NCBI GenBank assembly: GCA_016873375.1 | Contig: VGXJ01000020.1 | Coordinates: 1-13,054 of the forward strand | Direction: 5' to 3' | DNA length: 13,054 nucleotides | Source: Phycisphaerae bacterium | Lineage (GTDB): Bacteria > Planctomycetota > Phycisphaerae > Phycisphaerales > SM1A02 | Part shown: positions 1 through 6,861 of the stretch, piece after piece | How positions within the stretch are numbered: position 1 is the first letter of the stretch | How the letters are laid out: every line of letters starts with the position of its first letter | Program-made: the position numbers and the translations under genes | The notes under the pieces: generated by a model | Seen by the model: the letters and a program-made list of their open reading frames with translations, nothing else | Database searches by the model: none | Told to the model about the DNA's origin: nothing

Positions 1-366
1 GGCCAGCAGCACCACGGCCATGGATGTTCCCATCCAGCTGTGCAGGTCCAGCGTGCGCGATGCTTCCTCGCCCTCTTGCCACGCGTTGATCCAACCAGTC
101 GCCACCGCGCCGATGGCCGAGATCCCGGCAAGGAACATGGCCACGCTGGTGAACTCGGCGAGTCCCCGCTCGCGTCGGGTCCAGCGCCATGCCTCGACGG
201 CAGCGGCGGCCAGCACCAGGCCGATCGGGAAGTGCACCAAGACCGGGTGCAGGCGCCCAAGCAGGCGGAACCAGGGATCCAAGCTTGCTTGCTCCGGGAG
301 CTCGCCCCCTGCCGCAACGACCAGTCCCAGACTCATCACGACGAAGAGGGCTCCGTGGTGCACCAT
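1..366 (-). CDS. DUF2231-like membrane protein, N-terminal part (truncated by window edge)
   Basis: The minus-strand reading frame opens with ATG at 366 and is still open at base 1, giving the first 122 residues. An in-frame TAG lies three codons upstream of the ATG, which fixes this as the first possible ATG. Residues 1-20 are a hydrophobic leader. Residues 39-50 read LHPVLVHFPIGL, the hallmark of DUF2231-type membrane domains. Hydrophobic segments follow near 42-58 and 75-94, and a second histidine motif, LDLHSWMG, sits at 107-113. In Planctomycetes such N-terminal domains often precede a PSCyt1 cytochrome c domain; that part, if present, is outside the window. The gene lies 97 bases downstream of dinB on the same strand, so it may be read from that operon or from its own promoter. 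The family call is good; the function is unknown. Confidence 0.72.
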   Translation of the reverse strand, partial: MVHHGALFVVMSLGLVVAAGGELPEQASLDPWFRLLGRLHPVLVHFPIGLVLAAAAVEAWRWTRRERGLAEFTSVAMFLAGISAIGAVATGWINAWQEGEEASRTLDLHSWMGTSMAVVLLA

Positions 367-372
367 GTCCGG

Positions 373-378
373 ACTCTA
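373..378 (-). promoter_or_regulatory. possible -10 hexamer (TAGAGT) for the DUF2231-like gene
   Basis: On the minus strand TAGAGT matches TATAAT at four of six positions and ends six bases before the ATG at 366. No convincing -35 lies 17 bases further upstream. If real, the transcript would be nearly leaderless. This is weak evidence that rests on comparison with the metH and lipoprotein starts in this window. Confidence 0.25.
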
Positions 379-416
379 CACAGTCGGCCCCCTCGAGACC
401 AGAAGGCCACCAGTCG

Positions 417-429
417 CACGAAGTTCGTG
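417..429. promoter_or_regulatory. 13-bp perfect palindrome (CACGAAGTTCGTG)
   Basis: The arms CACGAA and TTCGTG are exact inverted repeats around one central G. The site lies between the end of dinB (464) and the start of the DUF2231-like gene (366), about 50 bases upstream of that ATG. It could be an operator for a dimeric regulator of the left-edge gene. It could also form a 5-bp hairpin after dinB, but no T-run follows, so a classical terminator is unlikely. Confidence 0.35.
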
Positions 430-463
430 TCGCCTGCTCGGGGGTGACTCCGCCTGATTGCGG

Positions 464-1696
464 TCACACCGGTGGCGGCGGCTCGCGACCAGCCACACCG
501 CCCCGGCGCACCGCCTCGGCACCGAATCGTTCTGCAATGCGATCCGTGGCTGCATCGAGTGCGCGCTGTCGCTCGTCCTGGACGTCAGGGAACAGCCCAT
601 CCTCATCGCGATCACGCTCGAGGTTCGAGCACTGCACGCCGACCAGCCGCACGGGCTGGAACCCCACCGCCGCCCACGCTCGCAGGAGTTCGCGGGCCAC
701 CTCCCACAGGGTGTCCGTGCGGTCAGTCGAGGCATCGAGTGAATGCGAGCGCGTGACGGTGGTGAAGTCCCGTACACGGATCTTGAGCGTGATCGTTGCG
801 GCGCGCATGCCATGGCGCCGCAGCCTGCGTGCGGTGTCCTCAAGCAGCGGCAACAGCCGTTGCGCCACCTCGGCCTCGCTCGACAGGTCGCTCTCGAAGG
901 TCTCCTCGTGGCCGATCGACCGCGCCTCTCGACCGGACACGACCTCGCGCGCATCCAGTCCACGCGCAAGGGCCCACCAGTGCGCACCTGCATCGCCGAG
1001 CCGCCGTCTGGCTTCGGACGCATCGATCGCTTGCAGGTCGGCAAAGGTCCTGACTCCGGCAGCGTGCACGCGCGGCACCGTGCGCGGCCCCACGCCCCAC
1101 ATCCGCTCGATCGGCAGTGGCGCAAGCACCTCGATCGTGCGCTCGGGCTCGATGACCGTCAAGCCGTCGGGCTTCTCAAGGTCGCTGGCGATCTTCGCCA
1201 CGAACTTCGACGCCGCCACGCCAACGCTCACCGTCAGCCCAAGTTCCGAACGCGTCCACGCGCGAACAAGCCCTGCCATCCGTGCACCGCTGCCGTGCAG
1301 GCGCTGCGATCCGGTGGCATCGACGAAGGCCTCGTCAACCGAGAGCGGCTCAACCTCGGGACCGATGCGGCCGAGGATCGCCATGAAGGCCGTGCTGATC
1401 TCGCGGTAGCGTGAACCGCGCGGCGGCGCCACGACCGCACTCGGACAGAGCCGAAGCGCCTGCGCCATCGGCATGGCGCTCCGGCAGCCGTGGCGCCTGG
1501 CTTCGTAACTGGCGGCCGCCACCACCGATCGCGGCCCCCGGCCACCCACGAGCACGGGTCGGCCGCGCCACTCAGGATGATCGAGCTGCTCGACGCTGGC
1601 GAAGAACGCATCGAGGTCGGCGTGCAGGATCACGCGCGGCCACGCCGCATCGCTTGCGCGGAGATCCGGAGAGGCTCCATCGCCGGCCACCTGCAT
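464..1696 (-). CDS. dinB: DNA polymerase IV (Y-family translesion polymerase)
   Basis: A 410-residue Y-family polymerase that copies damaged templates in the cytoplasm. The palm motif HADLDAFF is at 25-32 (D27 metal ligand, F32 steric gate). The finger motif SYEARRHG is at 63-70, SVDEAF at 119-124 supplies D121 and E122, and SVGVAASKFVAKIAS at 157-171 is typical. Helix-hairpin-helix residues (WGVGPRT, 200-206) and a little-finger domain (about 255-365) follow. The length is near the usual 350-420. The first 20 residues are a variable extension. Where many DinB proteins carry a QLxLF clamp-binding motif before the last helix, this one has EDGLFPD (365-371), a degenerate form. The start is three bases after the stop of the HEPN-like gene, with a weak GGTGGA upstream, so it is the last of four coupled genes. 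No LexA box was recognised. Confidence 0.95.
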   Translation of the reverse strand: MQVAGDGASPDLRASDAAWPRVILHADLDAFFASVEQLDHPEWRGRPVLVGGRGPRSVVAAASYEARRHGCRSAMPMAQALRLCPSAVVAPPRGSRYREISTAFMAILGRIGPEVEPLSVDEAFVDATGSQRLHGSGARMAGLVRAWTRSELGLTVSVGVAASKFVAKIASDLEKPDGLTVIEPERTIEVLAPLPIERMWGVGPRTVPRVHAAGVRTFADLQAIDASEARRRLGDAGAHWWALARGLDAREVVSGREARSIGHEETFESDLSSEAEVAQRLLPLLEDTARRLRRHGMRAATITLKIRVRDFTTVTRSHSLDASTDRTDTLWEVARELLRAWAAVGFQPVRLVGVQCSNLERDRDEDGLFPDVQDERQRALDAATDRIAERFGAEAVRRGGVAGREPPPPV

Positions 1697-1699
1697 GGA

Positions 1700-2395
1700 T
1701 CATTCCACCGGCGGATAGCAGAGCGCGCCCCAGTCATCGGCGTAGCCATGCTCCATCATCACATGCAGCGCGACCATCGTGAACTGTCGCAGCAGCACCG
1801 AGCAACGCTTCACCGCGCGGCGATTGTGGCGACCGCCGTAGCTCGAGCCGCCGTGCACCAGCTGGCACCTGACGAAATGGATGCGCGCCAGGAGCCGCGA
1901 CACCACCAGCGCGTGCTTGCCCTGCGCGAGCAGGCTCCGCGCATCGAAGACTGCATGGTCGATGCGCTGGCCATCGACCGGCTCGTCCCAGAAGAGCCGG
2001 TTGACGTAGCGATCCGCGAAGACCTGCATCACGAGATCCTTCTGGCGATGAAGGAATCCCGCGAGGATTCCATCCTCGTCGCTGGCCACGAGCTGGTCGA
2101 CGAAGAGCGCGAGCGCGCGGCCATCCGCCACGGGCTCGCGCCGCTGCGGATCCCACCGGCCGTAGAGCGCGTTCAGTGCGACCCACTGCTCGATGAGCTG
2201 CGTGTCCAGTTCGCTCGCGCCTCGGGCTTCGCTGGCTTCGAGCCAGGTCAGCGCACGATGGATGCGGATGCGCACCTGCTCGTAGAGCCCCGCTGCGGCG
2301 TACGCATCTCGTCGCGGTCGCCACTGGCCGCGCAGCACGCGCGGCGTGATCGGGGCGTCGAAGAAGGGATGGTTCGCTCCGGAAGGCAGGCTCAT
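1700..2395 (-). CDS. HEPN-like protein of unknown function
   Basis: A 231-residue, mostly helical, probably soluble protein. Residues 171-183 read RIHFVRCQLVHGG, containing R176-x4-H181, the Rx4-6H signature of HEPN domains. Many HEPN proteins are RNases (toxins or defence effectors) and others only bind nucleotides or proteins. A preceding conserved-looking block, LIEQWVALNALYG (67-79), and the C-terminal DDWGALCYPP (220-229) suggest a defined family, but I cannot name it. An earlier ATG exists at 2461, but the ATG at 2395 overlaps the crcB stop as ATGA, so I chose that one. The dinB start follows three bases after its stop. No MNT-type nucleotidyltransferase partner is adjacent, which argues against a standard HEPN-MNT toxin-antitoxin pair. 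The HEPN call rests on one motif plus the helical character; nuclease activity is only inferred. Confidence 0.7.
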   Translation of the reverse strand: MSLPSGANHPFFDAPITPRVLRGQWRPRRDAYAAAGLYEQVRIRIHRALTWLEASEARGASELDTQLIEQWVALNALYGRWDPQRREPVADGRALALFVDQLVASDEDGILAGFLHRQKDLVMQVFADRYVNRLFWDEPVDGQRIDHAVFDARSLLAQGKHALVVSRLLARIHFVRCQLVHGGSSYGGRHNRRAVKRCSVLLRQFTMVALHVMMEHGYADDWGALCYPPVE

Positions 2396-2814
2396 GCTGC
2401 GCAGTATCGCGCGCGGACCCATCGACGCGCCAGCAGGAATCCCAGCGCGCACACGAAACATCCGACGATCCCGTGCACGGCCAGATCGACCGCTGCGGTG
2501 GTGGCGTGCCCAGCGCTCCAGAGCACCGCTGCATCATCGGACAGTGCACTGAGCGTGGTCAGGCCGCCGCAGAAGCCGCCCACCGCAATCACTTCCTGCC
2601 GCCACCGATCGCCACGCCACCGCCAGCCCGACCCATGGCGCTCCATCCACAGCCCTGCCAGCACCCCGCACAGCGCCGCACCCAGGAGATTCGCGAACAC
2701 GGTGCCGGTCCACGCAGGCATGCCGGCCGCGTACACGCCATGGCCGATCGTGCATCGAACGGCCGCACCCACGGCACCGCCAACGGCTGCAAGCATGATG
2801 CTCATCGCGCTCAT
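2392..2814 (-). CDS. crcB: Fluoride channel subunit CrcB/Fluc, second copy, altered pore motif
   Basis: A 140-residue inner-membrane protein of the Fluc/CrcB family, which exports fluoride passively as an antiparallel dimer. Four hydrophobic segments are visible (about 5-24, 35-57, 74-93, 100-128). Family landmarks are GGAVGAAVR (12-20), FANLLG (40-45, with pore N42) and GFCGGLTTLSALS (80-92). Most family members have TTFSxFS in the last motif; here both pore phenylalanines are leucine (L88, L91). The start at 2814 is supported by the ATGA overlap with the upstream crcB and by a GGGGAG Shine-Dalgarno sequence at 2822-2827, seven bases before the ATG. A longer frame to 2898 would run into the upstream gene. 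The stop overlaps the HEPN-like start by four bases. It probably pairs with the adjacent CrcB as a heterodimer. Confidence 0.9.
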   Translation of the reverse strand: MSAMSIMLAAVGGAVGAAVRCTIGHGVYAAGMPAWTGTVFANLLGAALCGVLAGLWMERHGSGWRWRGDRWRQEVIAVGGFCGGLTTLSALSDDAAVLWSAGHATTAAVDLAVHGIVGCFVCALGFLLARRWVRARYCAA

Positions 2815-3257
2815 GATCCAGCTCCCCGAAGCACCGCAAGACACAGCAGCGGACAGCCCACGAGCGTTCCGAGCACGATCGTGACGGTCCGCCACCATCG
2901 GCGTTCGTCGATGGCAATCACCGCATCAAGCGCGAAGCCGCTGAAGGTCGTGAAGCCACCGAGGACCCCTGGCACCAGCAGCATGCGCACCATGGGCGCG
3001 TCCACCAGCGGCGCTGCCAGCACGCCGATGAGGATCGACCCAAGTGCATTCACGCCGAGCGTCACGCGCCATGTGCCATGCATCTTCCGCGCTGCGATCG
3101 ATCGCAGCCAGACTCGGAGACCGGCTCCGACGCCACCGCCCAGTCCGGCCAGCAGGAGTTCAGTGGGCAGCCCCCCCACCACCTTGAGCCATGCTGGATC
3201 CGCCGACGCCGCTCGGCCGATCGCGACTGCGTCCGTCGCCTCGAAGGGGTTTGCCAT
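2811..3257 (-). CDS. crcB: Fluoride channel subunit CrcB/Fluc, first copy
   Basis: A 148-residue Fluc/CrcB membrane protein, first gene of the minus-strand operon. After a roughly 30-residue N-terminal stretch it shows GLGGGVGAGLR (38-48), VNALGS (69-74, pore N70) and GVLGGFTTFSGFALD (97-111). The last motif keeps the two pore phenylalanines (F105, F108) that the neighbouring copy has lost. The hydrophobic segments are four, as expected for the family. I chose the ATG at 3257; ATGs at 3311 and 3299 are in frame but would overlap the divergent PAP2 gene, which starts at 3272. The 14 bases between the two divergent starts leave no room for a fluoride riboswitch, so regulation by the crcB RNA motif is not seen. 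The start is the least certain part; the family is clear. Confidence 0.88.
   Translation of the reverse strand: MANPFEATDAVAIGRAASADPAWLKVVGGLPTELLLAGLGGGVGAGLRVWLRSIAARKMHGTWRVTLGVNALGSILIGVLAAPLVDAPMVRMLLVPGVLGGFTTFSGFALDAVIAIDERRWWRTVTIVLGTLVGCPLLCLAVLRGAGS
2822..2827 (-). promoter_or_regulatory. Shine-Dalgarno site (GGGGAG) for the second crcB
   Basis: On the minus strand GGGGAG lies seven bases before the ATG at 2814. It is the clearest ribosome binding site in the window and supports that start over the upstream in-frame ATG at 2898. It lies inside the 3' end of the first crcB. Confidence 0.6.
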
Positions 3258-3262
3258 ACCGT
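3257..3262 (+). promoter_or_regulatory. possible -10 hexamer (TACCGT) for the PAP2 gene
   Basis: TACCGT ends nine bases before the ATG at 3272 and lies in the 14-base gap between divergent starts. No good -35 is seen. The promoters of both divergent transcripts must overlap each other and the opposite coding starts. Low confidence. Confidence 0.2.
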
Positions 3263-3271
3263 AGACGACAC

Positions 3272-3985
3272 ATGAGAGGAAAGCCCAGCTTGCAGCCATC
3301 GACGGAAGCATCGACCGATGCTACGGCCGTGCGCTGGATCCCCCGCGCGTGGCATGCGTGGCTGGATGCGAACCCGCGCGCGGCGCTTGCGGCGTGCGGC
3401 GCGTGGTGGGGCTTGCTCTGGGCCACCATCTGGTTCGGCTCGGCCTGGCTGTCGTCATTCTGGACGCACCGCATCGAGTTCGCGCTGCCGTTTGAGCGCA
3501 CGGTCGATCCGATGCACTGGATGATCCCCATCTACGCGAGCTACGACCTCGCCGCTGCGTTCCTTCCGCTCTTCTGCCGTGGATGGCGTGACTACGCAGT
3601 CGTGGGGCGCGCCATCCTGCTGCAGACGGCCGTCTCGTGCACGATCTACATCATTCTCCCGCAACAACTGGCCTTCTCGACGACCCGCACCGGCGCGGTC
3701 TGGGACTGGCTGTCCGGGCTCACTGGCCTGCCGCATCCGGGCCTCTACTCATACGCACCGAGCATGCATGTTGCAGGCGTCATCGCGATCGGGATGTTCT
3801 TCGCGCCGCGTCTGGGTCGCGCTGGCGCCACGGCACTGTGGGCCTGGTGCATCGGAGTCATCGCCAGCACCTGGATGGTCCAGGAGCACCACCTCGCGGA
3901 CATCGCCTCGGGCATCGTGCTCGCGCTTGTGATCCGGCCCAGAACGGTTGCCTCGGCCTCGGTTGGTCCTACCATGTCTTCGTGA
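3272..3985 (+). CDS. PAP2-family membrane phosphatase (PAP2_3-like)
   Basis: A 237-residue integral membrane protein with about six hydrophobic segments (near 37-60, 85-101, 112-129, 166-179, 185-201, 209-222). The catalytic signatures are YAPSMHVAG (161-169, S164 and H166) and STWMVQEHHLADIASG (199-214, with H207 and D210). These match motifs C2 and C3 of the PAP2 superfamily. Motif C3 has ST in place of the common SR, as in the PAP2_3/inositolphosphotransferase-like branch, and no classical KxxxxxxRP motif C1 is seen. Such enzymes remove or transfer phosphate on lipid or related substrates at the membrane; the substrate here is unknown. The start at 3272 avoids the divergent crcB; an in-frame GTG at 3329 is an alternative. 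The stop overlaps the next gene's GTG start as GTGA, so the two are translationally coupled. Confidence 0.85.
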   Translation: MRGKPSLQPSTEASTDATAVRWIPRAWHAWLDANPRAALAACGAWWGLLWATIWFGSAWLSSFWTHRIEFALPFERTVDPMHWMIPIYASYDLAAAFLPLFCRGWRDYAVVGRAILLQTAVSCTIYIILPQQLAFSTTRTGAVWDWLSGLTGLPHPGLYSYAPSMHVAGVIAIGMFFAPRLGRAGATALWAWCIGVIASTWMVQEHHLADIASGIVLALVIRPRTVASASVGPTMSS

Positions 3986-6855
3986 GGACGATCGCAGCTG
4001 TTGCCGCCGCCGCGCTTGCCTGCACCCCTTGCCCCGCGCGCGAGACGGAGTCGACTCCAGCCAAGGGCGTGAAGCCGGGCGACAACCATGCTGACGAGGC
4101 GCATGCCGCTCCGCGCGCGATCGACATGGAGAAGGCCCGGGCATGGTGGTCCTACCGGCCCATCGCCGATGCAGCCCCGCCGGCCGTGCGTGACACCGCA
4201 TGGATCCGCAACGACATCGACCGCTTCATCCTGGCCCGGCTCGAAGCAGATGGCCTGGTGCCGGCATCCGAAGCCGACCGCGTCGCCCTCATCCGGCGCG
4301 CGACCTACGACCTGACCGGGCTGCCGCCGTCACCCGCCGAGATCGATGCGTTTCTTGCCGACACCCATCCTCAGGCGTGGGAGCACGTGATCGAGCGGCT
4401 GCTCGCGAGCCCGCACTACGGCGAACGATGGGGCCGCCACTGGCTCGACCTGGTGCGCTACGCGGATACCAACGGCTTCGAGCGTGACGGCGACAAGCCG
4501 AGCACCTGGCGCTACCGCGACTGGGTCATCGACGCGATGAACCAGGACAAGCCCTACGACCGCTTCATCACCGAGCAACTGGCCGGCGATGAATTGCCCG
4601 ACCGCGACTTTTCCACGATGGTCGCCACGGGCTACTACCGACTCGGCATGTGGGATGATGAAGTTCCCGACCTCAAGCAGGCGCTCGCCGACGACATGGA
4701 TGGCATCGTCGACATCACGGCACGCACGATGCTCGGCGTCGGGCTCGGCTGCGCTCGCTGCCACGACCACAAGGGCGATCCGATCCCGCAGCGCGACTAC
4801 TACGCCTTCAGCGCCTTTTTCGCAGGGGTGCGCCCATACAAGTCGCATGCCGGCAACAGCATCGAAGCCGGCAACGTCACGCGCTCGATCGACCCGGAGT
4901 TCGGCCGCCGCGACCTCGAAGCAGAACGCATCGCCTACCGCGAGCGCCGCACATCGCTCGTCGAGTCGCTGCTGGCGATCGAAGCCGCCACGGGCCTCTT
5001 GCCGCCAGCGAACGGTTCATCGGGCACTGCGCCGGATCGCGCCCCGTCCGATGGCCTCGTGGCGCACTACGCCTTCGAGACCGACGCCGCCGCACCGGAG
5101 GCTGATCGCGCCGCGCTCCGCTCGACCGTGCCAGGACCCGTGGCGAAGGTCAAGGACCTGCGCTGGGGTGAGCGAGGTCGCTTCGGACTGGGGGGCTCGT
5201 TCGATGGCGGCGACGATCGCCTGCTGCTCAAGCGTCCGGTTGCGGACGACTTCACGATCTCCGCGTGGTTCCGGACCGATCGCGTCGCTGCAGGCGATGG
5301 CGGCGACCCGCGCTGGTTCCTCGGCTCTGGCATCGTCGATGGCGAGGTCCCGGGCATCGTTGATGACTTCGGCATCTCGATGATCGGCAACGGCATCGTC
5401 GCTGCGGGCGTGGGCAATCCCGAGACCTTCCTCAACAGCGCGCCGGGCCACAACGACGGTCAGTGGCATCACGTGGCACTCTCGCGCGAGCGTGCGAGTG
5501 GCACGGTCATCCTGTACCTCGATGGCGTCGAGGTCGATCGAGCGACTGGCAGTACGCGCCGACTCGACCGCCCAGAGCAGCTTGTGATCGGCGGCATGCT
5601 TCCAGGCGGCGGGCCATTCAGCGGCCAGATCGACGAGGTCCGGTTCTACCGACGCGTCCAAGCGCCCGACGAGGTGCTCTGCGCAGCCACCGGAATCGGC
5701 CCGGCGAACACTGGTGATTCCATCGCCTCGGCGGGGCGCGCCGACTCGGCCCAGCGGTGGACGACGGCTCGCACGGAACTCCTTGCACTGCGGCCACCCT
5801 CCCAGCGTGGCGAAGTCGTGCTCTCGGTCTCTGAGACGGGCCTTGAGCCTGCGCCAGTCCATGTGCTCACGCGGGGAAGCCCGCATGCCCCGGCTGAGCA
5901 GGTCGGACCGGGTGTGCCCAGCGTGCTGGCGACCTTCGAACCGCCGGCAGCATCGGCTGCGCATGGCGAGTCGACCGGACGCCGCACGGCGCTTGCCGCG
6001 TGGATCACCGATCCGCGCAATCGCCTCGCATCGCGCGTCATGGCGAACAGGCTGTGGCAGCATCACTTCGGTGTGGGCATCGTGCCCAGCAGCAATGACT
6101 TCGGCCGGCTCGGCGACAAGCCAACGCATCCGGAACTGCTCGATTGGCTTGCACGACGGCTGATGGCCGATGGCTGGAGCATCAAGTCGATGCACCGATT
6201 GATGATGACGAGCGCGACCTATCGCATGGCGAGCGTGCCGAGCGAGGCCGCGCTCGCCGCCGATCCCGGCAACGAACGGCTCTCGCGATTCCGCCTGCGC
6301 CGCCTCTCGGCCGAGGAACTCCGCGACAGCCTGCTCTCCGCCAACGGCACCATCAACCTCGAACTCGGCGGCCCGGGCGTCCGTCCGCCGCTTCCCGAGG
6401 CCGTGCTGGCGACCAGCAGCCGCCCCCACGAAGTCTGGCCGCTCACGCCCGAGCCGAGCTGGACGCGCCGAAGCGTGTACATGCACCAGAAGCGCTCGAT
6501 CCAGGACCCGCTGCTGGCGGTCTTCGATCAGGCTGACATCGACAATCCGTGCCCGGTGCGCTTCGCGACGGTGCAGCCAACGCAAAGCCTGATCCTCTTC
6601 AACGGGGAGTTCGCCAACCACCAGGCGCGGCGACTGGCCGATCGCGCGCGCGATGCCGCACCCGGCAGCGGTCGCGACCGCGCCGCCGCCGCGATCCGCT
6701 TCGCGTACGGCCGCACAGCGACCGTGACAGAGCTCGACGCCGCCGAACGCTTCATGGCCCGCCTCACCGATGACGGCGTGCCCGATGCCGATCGCGCGCT
6801 CGACCTCTTCGCGCTCATGCTGGTGAACAGCAACGAGTTCCTCCACATCGACTGA
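3982..6855 (+). CDS. Secreted DUF1549-LamG-DUF1553 (PSD1-type) protein
   Basis: A 957-residue exported protein of a large planctomycete family of unknown biochemical function. I chose the GTG at 3982: it gives a short signal peptide (R2, hydrophobic 4-13, with C14 in a poor lipobox-like ALAC context) and overlaps the PAP2 stop as GTGA. Domain order: DUF1549/PSCyt2 (about 54-310), beginning AWWSYRP and including DLTGLPPSPAEIDAF and HYGERWGRHWLDLVRYADTNG; CARCHDHKGDP at 257-267, holding a CxxCH; a LamG/concanavalin-like insert (about 358-565) with GQWHHVAL and LYLDGVEV; and DUF1553/PSD1 (about 667-930) with NRLWQHHFGVGIV and RRLSAEELRDSLL. Relatives often begin with a PSCyt1 cytochrome domain; this one lacks it. 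The LamG part suggests carbohydrate binding. It is followed six bases later by its usual DUF1501 partner. Confidence 0.92.
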   Translation: MRTIAAVAAAALACTPCPARETESTPAKGVKPGDNHADEAHAAPRAIDMEKARAWWSYRPIADAAPPAVRDTAWIRNDIDRFILARLEADGLVPASEADRVALIRRATYDLTGLPPSPAEIDAFLADTHPQAWEHVIERLLASPHYGERWGRHWLDLVRYADTNGFERDGDKPSTWRYRDWVIDAMNQDKPYDRFITEQLAGDELPDRDFSTMVATGYYRLGMWDDEVPDLKQALADDMDGIVDITARTMLGVGLGCARCHDHKGDPIPQRDYYAFSAFFAGVRPYKSHAGNSIEAGNVTRSIDPEFGRRDLEAERIAYRERRTSLVESLLAIEAATGLLPPANGSSGTAPDRAPSDGLVAHYAFETDAAAPEADRAALRSTVPGPVAKVKDLRWGERGRFGLGGSFDGGDDRLLLKRPVADDFTISAWFRTDRVAAGDGGDPRWFLGSGIVDGEVPGIVDDFGISMIGNGIVAAGVGNPETFLNSAPGHNDGQWHHVALSRERASGTVILYLDGVEVDRATGSTRRLDRPEQLVIGGMLPGGGPFSGQIDEVRFYRRVQAPDEVLCAATGIGPANTGDSIASAGRADSAQRWTTARTELLALRPPSQRGEVVLSVSETGLEPAPVHVLTRGSPHAPAEQVGPGVPSVLATFEPPAASAAHGESTGRRTALAAWITDPRNRLASRVMANRLWQHHFGVGIVPSSNDFGRLGDKPTHPELLDWLARRLMADGWSIKSMHRLMMTSATYRMASVPSEAALAADPGNERLSRFRLRRLSAEELRDSLLSANGTINLELGGPGVRPPLPEAVLATSSRPHEVWPLTPEPSWTRRSVYMHQKRSIQDPLLAVFDQADIDNPCPVRFATVQPTQSLILFNGEFANHQARRLADRARDAAPGSGRDRAAAAIRFAYGRTATVTELDAAERFMARLTDDGVPDADRALDLFALMLVNSNEFLHID

Positions 6856-6861
6856 CGAGCC

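Noticed and set aside
1700..2395. HEPN-MNT toxin-antitoxin system
   Set aside because: No nucleotidyltransferase (GSx10DxD) gene is adjacent; the neighbours are clearly crcB and dinB.
2396..2461. Upstream start (ATG 2461) for the HEPN-like gene
   Set aside because: It would overlap crcB by 70 bases; the ATGA at 2392-2395 is a much more natural start and the extra 22 residues look like crcB shadow sequence.
1490..2884. 464-codon plus-strand frame across the dinB, HEPN-like and crcB region
   Set aside because: It crosses three real genes on the minus strand and has no coherent domain.
2815..2898. Upstream start (ATG 2898) for the second crcB
   Set aside because: The extra 28 residues precede the first membrane segment with no family similarity and overlap the first crcB; the Shine-Dalgarno site and ATGA favour 2814.
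3637..3981. N-terminal extension of the DUF1553 frame back to ATG 3637
   Set aside because: It lies inside the PAP2 gene in another frame and would bury the signal peptide that begins at the GTG 3982.
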